DNA from: Aedoeadaptatus acetigenes
GTDB lineage: Bacteria > Bacillota > Clostridia > Tissierellales > Peptoniphilaceae
Assembly (NCBI RefSeq): GCF_025566985.1
Contig: NZ_JAOQJD010000008.1
Span: 43,743-107,742, forward strand
Direction of reading: 5' to 3'
Length of the DNA: 64,000 bases
This document shows, piece by piece, positions 61,108 to 64,000 of this stretch. The translations under genes were made by a program, and so were the position numbers. Numbering within the stretch: position 1 is the first letter of the stretch; every line of letters starts with the position of its first letter. Below the pieces are notes generated by a model. The model was given only the letters and a program-made list of their open reading frames with translations. It was not told the DNA's origin and ran no database searches.

Positions 61108-61222
61108 CAGATCGGTGATGAGTAACTTAGGAAAACAAAGAGGAGTCTGGTTTTCACTAAACTCCCCAATGGTTCACATAGAGCCGATTTTTCATGGAGG
61201 CTAAATTGTAAGAGATTGGCCA

Positions 61223-61270
61223 AAAAAGGCTGCCGGCAGAATGACCATGGCATTTGCTAGCAGCCTTTTT
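61223..61270 (-). terminator. Terminator of the 170-residue lipoprotein
   Basis: AAAAAGGCTGC / GCAGCCTTTTT outer stem 9 bases beyond the stop, with a long loop and T-run. Confidence 0.7.
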
Positions 61271-61278
61271 ACTTACCC

Positions 61279-61791
61279 TCACAGGTCAAAAACCTGGCTG
61301 GGACTTTCCAAATAGAAAATTTTTTGGCGAATAGTAGCCCTGATGACATGCCGGGTCTCTCGGTCCCCCTTCTTGGTGACAAAGACCAGGTCGTAGCTAT
61401 CATCATCCGGATCCACTCTTGTAACAGAAACCAGATCCACACTGTCCAAAGTCTTTTCTCTTAGGGGGAAGTAGGGGTAATCCCCATTGGCCACCATCGT
61501 CTCCAGTGCCTCCCGGGTCATGACTTCCTTAAAGGGGTCATAGAGAGCGGGCAGATCCCGGGCCGCTTCTCGGCCAGCTTCCGGGTCTCCATCCAGTTTA
61601 ATGACCTGGCCTGCCCGGCTTAGTTCTTCTTCCAACTGCCTCCAATCCTCTTCCTTAAAGTCCAGCTGGGCCAGGTAGAGCTTGGCAAAGTCTTGGGCCA
61701 GTGCTTGGGCCGGGTCTTTGGTCTCTTTGGGACCACAGGCCACCAGGGTCAGGGCTAAAGCTAATAAACTAACTATAGATGCTCTTTTCAT
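61279..61791 (-). CDS. Putative lipoprotein of unknown function
   Basis: 170 residues. Signal peptide with lipobox LTLVAC (Cys19), then an acidic domain, PAQALAQDFAKLYLAQLDFK at about 27-46, and a C-terminal beta-rich part (SYDLVFVTKKGDRETRHVIR, IFYLESPSQVFDL). No family recognised. AAAGGAGAG precedes the ATG. Single gene with its own terminator in an otherwise gene-poor AT-rich stretch; composition is nearer the host than the adjacent remnants. Confidence 0.65.
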   Translation of the reverse strand: MKRASIVSLLALALTLVACGPKETKDPAQALAQDFAKLYLAQLDFKEEDWRQLEEELSRAGQVIKLDGDPEAGREAARDLPALYDPFKEVMTREALETMVANGDYPYFPLREKTLDSVDLVSVTRVDPDDDSYDLVFVTKKGDRETRHVIRATIRQKIFYLESPSQVFDL

Positions 61792-62227
61792 ACCATCTCT
61801 CCTTTACTTTAGTTGTTAAAAACTTACAATATGGGGGTTTCCATCTCCTTTTTCCGGTTATTCCGGTACTGTTTACCAACGCAATTTTGTAGGCCTACTT
61901 AAACCGGCCGAGCCTTACTCAATATGTCGCCATTACTATACCTAGCAGAATTTAACAATAATTTATCGACAAACATATTTCCTTCCTCACTTTTTTGTAA
62001 TAAGTAGTGGTATGTAGCAAATTGTTTTAATCCACACTATTATCTGCTTATGAGACATGATCGCATCTTTTTAATATTTTGTCAAACGTTTGCATGTCGA
62101 GCTGTTCTTATTCTATTCTCCTTTAACCTATAACTATTCAATGAATCTTTCATCCCTAGACGCTGCTTTTGTTCATAGAAATGATTGTTTTTTTCCCTTG
62201 ATCAAACACTCGTTAATTCGTATCAAA
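61792..62227. other. Gene-free AT-rich stretch
   Basis: No open frame with a ribosome site, no recognisable RNA. It includes the promoter zone of the lipoprotein gene near its right end of reading (about 61800-61870) but no consensus hexamers were convincing. Confidence 0.4.
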
Positions 62228-62288
62228 AATATGGCTCTATGACAACCATTGAAGAGTTACTCCCCAATGAATAGTATAGAGCCATATT
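62228..62288. repeat. Miniature palindromic element with ISL3-like ends
   Basis: 61 bases: AATATGGCTCTAT (62228-62240) and its exact complement ATAGAGCCATATT (62276-62288) around an interior that matches the ends of the element at 59694-61186 (CCATTGaaGAGTtACTCcccAATG). Looks like two IS ends fused head to head, a MITE-like hairpin, just beyond the tRNA operon's terminator. Confidence 0.6.
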
Positions 62289-62299
62289 ATAAAGACACA

Positions 62300-62324
62300 A
62301 AAAAAGCCGAGGCAAACTCGGCTT
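62300..62324 (-). terminator. Terminator after tRNA-Trp
   Basis: AAGCCGAG-gcaaa-CTCGGCTT stem and T-run on the minus strand, directly after tRNA-Trp. Confidence 0.85.
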
Positions 62325-62328
62325 CATT

Positions 62329-62403
62329 TGGCAGGAGTAGTAGGATTTGAACCCACGACATTTGGTTTTGGAGACCAACGTTCTACCACTGAACTATACT
62401 CCT
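62329..62403 (-). tRNA. tRNA-Trp (CCA)
   Basis: 75 bases including encoded CCA; anticodon loop CTCCAAA gives anticodon CCA. T-loop GGTTCAAATCC intact. Confidence 0.95.
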
Positions 62404-62418
62404 ATACTCGATGTTAAT

Positions 62419-62447
62419 ATACTAACAGATTTTTACACTGTTTTCAA
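62419..62447 (-). promoter_or_regulatory. Promoter of tRNA-Trp
   Basis: Minus strand TTGAAA (62442-62447), 17-base spacer, TAGTAT (62419-62424), 16 bases before the tRNA. With the terminator upstream it makes tRNA-Trp an independent unit. Confidence 0.75.
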
Positions 62448-62481
62448 TCCCTTTTCATGGTTCCCGATTTGGGAATTGTAT

Positions 62482-62506
62482 AAAAAAACTGTAGCCTCCG
62501 CTACAG
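62482..62506 (-). terminator. Terminator of the main tRNA operon
   Basis: GCTGTAGC-type stem CTGTAGC-ctcc-GCTACAG with seven T on the minus strand, 20 bases past tRNA-Phe. Confidence 0.85.
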
Positions 62507-62525
62507 CTCCGAGTCTTTACTCAAC

Positions 62526-62601
62526 TGGTGCCCAGAGCCGGAATCGAACCAGCGACACGCAGATTTTCAGTCTGCTGCTCTACCGACTGAGCTATCTGGG
62601 C
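62526..62601 (-). tRNA. tRNA-Phe (GAA)
   Basis: 76 bases with CCA; anticodon stem GCAGA/TCTGC, loop CTGAAAA. Confidence 0.95.
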
Positions 62602-62605
62602 TTAA

Positions 62606-62682
62606 TGGTGGGCCCTCAGGGACTCGAACCCTGGACCTACCGGTTATGAGCCGGGAGCTCTAACCAACTGAGCTAAAGGCCC
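62606..62682 (-). tRNA. tRNA-Met (CAT), elongator type
   Basis: 77 bases with CCA; loop CTCATAA. First acceptor pair is G-C, unlike the initiator at 63775, so elongator Met is likely (a CAT-reading Ile tRNA with modified C34 is the alternative). Confidence 0.85.
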
Positions 62683-62690
62683 TCACAAAT

Positions 62691-62781
62691 TGGCGGAGAA
62701 GGAGGGATTTGAACCCTCGCGCCCCGTGAAGGACCTACTCCCTTAGCAGGGGAGCCTCTTCAGCCACTTGAGTACTTCTCC
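62691..62781 (-). tRNA. tRNA-Ser (GCT)
   Basis: 91 bases with CCA and a long class II variable arm; anticodon stem CTCCC/GGGAG, loop CTGCTAA. Confidence 0.95.
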
Positions 62782-62785
62782 TTAT

Positions 62786-62874
62786 TGGCGGAGAGGGTGG
62801 GATTCGAACCCACGTGGGCGTGAACCCTAACGGTTTTCAAGACCGCCTCGTTATGACCGCTTCGATACCTCTCC
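62786..62874 (-). tRNA. tRNA-Ser (TGA)
   Basis: 89 bases with CCA, class II; loop CTTGAAA gives TGA. Confidence 0.95.
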
Positions 62875-62879
62875 TATTA

Positions 62880-62955
62880 TGGTGATCCATCCGCGACTCG
62901 AACGCGGGACACCCTGATTAAAAGTCAGGTGCTCTGCCAACTGAGCTAATGGATC
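62880..62955 (-). tRNA. tRNA-Lys (TTT)
   Basis: 76 bases with CCA; stem CCTGA/TCAGG, loop CTTTTAA. Confidence 0.95.
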
Positions 62956-62959
62956 ATAA

Positions 62960-63036
62960 TGGCTGGGGCGACAGGACTCGAACCTGTGGAATGCCAGAGT
63001 CAAAGTCTGGTGCCTTACCGACTTGGCTACGCCCCA
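62960..63036 (-). tRNA. tRNA-Gln (TTG)
   Basis: 77 bases with CCA; stem CCAGA/TCTGG, loop CTTTGAC; discriminator G. Confidence 0.94.
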
Positions 63037-63046
63037 ACAAAATTAA

Positions 63047-63123
63047 TGGCGCACCTAGGAGGATTCGAACCCCCGACACACGGATTAGAAGTCCGTTGCT
63101 CTATCCTACTGAGCTATAGGTGC
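63047..63123 (-). tRNA. tRNA-Arg (TCT)
   Basis: 77 bases with CCA; loop CTTCTAA. Confidence 0.94.
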
Positions 63124-63126
63124 TCG

Positions 63127-63200
63127 TGGAGCGGGTGAAGGGAATCGAACCCTCGCAACCAGCTTGGAAGGCTGGGGCTCTACCACTGAGCTACACCCGC
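63127..63200 (-). tRNA. tRNA-Gly (TCC)
   Basis: 74 bases with CCA; stem CCAGC/GCTGG, loop CTTCCAA. Confidence 0.95.
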
Positions 63201-63298
63201 AGGTGAATATCGAAATAACTCCCGGTACTAGAGATGGTCGATTCGAAGAACCGCACAGCGACCCAACTACCGCCTCTAACTTTGATTGATAATTTATA

Positions 63299-63384
63299 TG
63301 GTGGAGGAGAGTGGATTCGAACCACTGAAAGCTGAGCTAACGGATTTACAGTCCGTCCCCTTTGGCCAACTCGGGAACTCCTCC
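63299..63384 (-). tRNA. tRNA-Tyr (GTA)
   Basis: 86 bases with CCA, class II variable arm; loop CTGTAAA. The 98-base spacer to tRNA-Gly is the longest in the cluster and holds no further tRNA that I can fold. Confidence 0.95.
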
Positions 63385-63400
63385 AAAAGTGCTTTCGCAC

Positions 63401-63476
63401 TGGAGCTGGTGGGAGGACTTGAACCCCTAACCTACTGATTACAAATCAGTTGCTCTACCAATTGAGCTACACCAGC
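63401..63476 (-). tRNA. tRNA-Thr (TGT)
   Basis: 76 bases with CCA; loop TTTGTAA. Confidence 0.94.
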
Positions 63477-63534
63477 ACAATGACAACTAATTAAGAGCTC
63501 TTCTTTCAAAAAACATAAGCGGTAACTTATGTAA

Positions 63535-63611
63535 TGGCGACCTGGATCGGACTCGAACCGACGACCTCCAGCGTGACAGGCTGGCATTCTAACCAACTGA
63601 ACTACCAGGCC
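63535..63611 (-). tRNA. tRNA-Asp (GTC)
   Basis: 77 bases with CCA; stem CCAGC/GCTGG, loop CTGTCAC; acceptor contains one G-T wobble. Confidence 0.94.
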
Positions 63612-63615
63612 AGGT

Positions 63616-63691
63616 TGGTGGGCGCAATAGGGCTCGAACCTATGACCCCCTGCTTGTAAGGCAGATGCTCTCCCAACTGAGCTATGCGCCC
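63616..63691 (-). tRNA. tRNA-Val (TAC)
   Basis: 76 bases with CCA; loop CTTACAA. Confidence 0.95.
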
Positions 63692-63696
63692 TTATA

Positions 63697-63771
63697 TGGT
63701 GACCCCGCCGGGATTCGAACCCGGGTAACCGCCGTGAAAGGGCGGTGTCTTAACCGCTTGACCACGGGGCC
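63697..63771 (-). tRNA. tRNA-Glu (TTC)
   Basis: 75 bases with CCA; stem CCGCC/GGCGG, loop CTTTCAC. Confidence 0.95.
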
Positions 63772-63774
63772 ATT

Positions 63775-63851
<77 letters not shown>

Positions 63852-63885
63852 ATACATATTGCTGATGGATACATTACATCCATAG

Positions 63886-63973
63886 TGGTGCCGAGGACCG
63901 GAATCGAACCGGTACGATCTCAACGACCGCAGGATTTTAAGTCCTGTGCGTCTGCCAGTTCCGCCACCCCGGC
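63886..63973 (-). tRNA. tRNA-Leu (TAA)
   Basis: 88 bases with CCA, class II; stem CAGGA/TCCTG, loop CTTAAAA. Confidence 0.95.
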
Positions 63974-63976
63974 TTA

Positions 63977-64000
63977 TGGCTCTCAGGGTGGGACTCGAAC
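63977..64000 (-). tRNA. tRNA, 3' end only, cut by window edge
   Basis: T-loop GTTCGAGTCCCACC, acceptor CCTGAGA, discriminator G and CCA are visible; the anticodon is outside the window, so identity is unknown. Confidence 0.8.

Larger units (their letters stand above)
59694..61186 (+). mobile_element. Decayed ISL3-type insertion sequence(s)
   Basis: About 1.5 kb bounded by GGCTCTA at 59694 and TAGAGCC ending at 61186, the terminal style of ISL3 elements. A second left end lies inside at 60517, so a stretch of about 200-300 bases (59694-59986) is repeated at 60517-60880, including AAAGATAGCACTTG and AATATTACCACATTG. Only the transposase tail (60969-61107) is recognisable. The unit looks like a nested or tandem pair of dead elements, with an unrelated AT-rich gene (60042-60494) between the two left ends. 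Confidence 0.65.

Noticed and set aside
63201..63298. Possible extra tRNA between Gly and Tyr
   Set aside because: Contains a GATTCGAAGAA T-loop-like string but no foldable acceptor or anticodon stem and no CCA.

Overview
The window reads as chromosomal DNA of a strictly anaerobic Gram-positive bacterium (Firmicutes/Bacillota, probably a Clostridia or Tissierellia relative such as the peptoniphilus-like cocci; the genus is inference). Evidence: a one-chain pyruvate:ferredoxin oxidoreductase, a three-gene anaerobic sulfite reductase, an [FeFe] hydrogenase, AGGAGG ribosome sites, sigma-A type promoters, ECF-type vitamin transporters, MprF, LemA/TPM and YhgE/Pip proteins. Most of the DNA is moderately GC-rich, with three clearly AT-rich patches (about 1-2520, 13.2-18.0 kb and about 59.7-62.3 kb) that look acquired or decaying.

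Layout. 1-2.5 kb: minus-strand ECF transporter (ATPase running off the left edge, EcfT, substrate subunit) next to a serine-recombinase tail fragment. 2.6-8.4 kb: murI, a GT2-GtrA glycosyltransferase, then metF, a stand-alone methionine synthase reactivation protein and a metH lacking that domain. 8.7-10.3 kb: sigma factor plus membrane-anchored partner. 10.5-13.0 kb: radical SAM protein, PLP decarboxylase-like protein and a small protein in one overlapping operon. 13.2-18.0 kb: AT-rich response regulator, histidine kinase, ABC ATPase and FtsX permease. 18.1-24.3 kb: formate/nitrite-type channel and a DUF3798-type ABC importer of unknown substrate. 24.4-31 kb: two YhgE/Pip proteins, a small membrane protein, and a Gate-domain membrane protein.

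31-42 kb: an 0.8 kb non-coding stretch leading into nifJ (PFOR); riboflavin operon ribD-ribE-ribBA-ribH behind an FMN riboswitch with a terminator; a second sigma/membrane-partner pair; rplM-rpsI. 42.2-46.4 kb: a two-domain protein with a HEPN-like motif and a PD-(D/E)XK-like motif (the most novel item here), convergent with mprF and an alpha/beta hydrolase. 46.5-51.1 kb: six-gene minus-strand operon from apbE through pgpA and queT to a thioredoxin-fold [2Fe-2S] protein and an [FeFe] hydrogenase. 51.3-55 kb: Crp/Fnr-type regulator, a CRP-like palindrome, then asrABC. 55-59.7 kb: TPM protein, LemA, ThiI, cysteine desulfurase and an unknown protein. 59.7-62.3 kb: decayed ISL3-type insertion sequence with unusual palindromic ends, and a lipoprotein. 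62.3-64 kb: seventeen minus-strand tRNA genes, the last cut by the window edge.

Together the genes describe fermentative anaerobic energy metabolism (PFOR, hydrogenase, sulfite reduction, formate/nitrite-type channel), cofactor handling (riboflavin, FMN transfer, B12-dependent methionine synthesis, Fe-S/thiouridine sulfur supply, queuosine precursor uptake) and envelope functions. Gene boundaries were chosen by reading frame plus ribosome-site placement; functions are by recognised motifs and not by database search.
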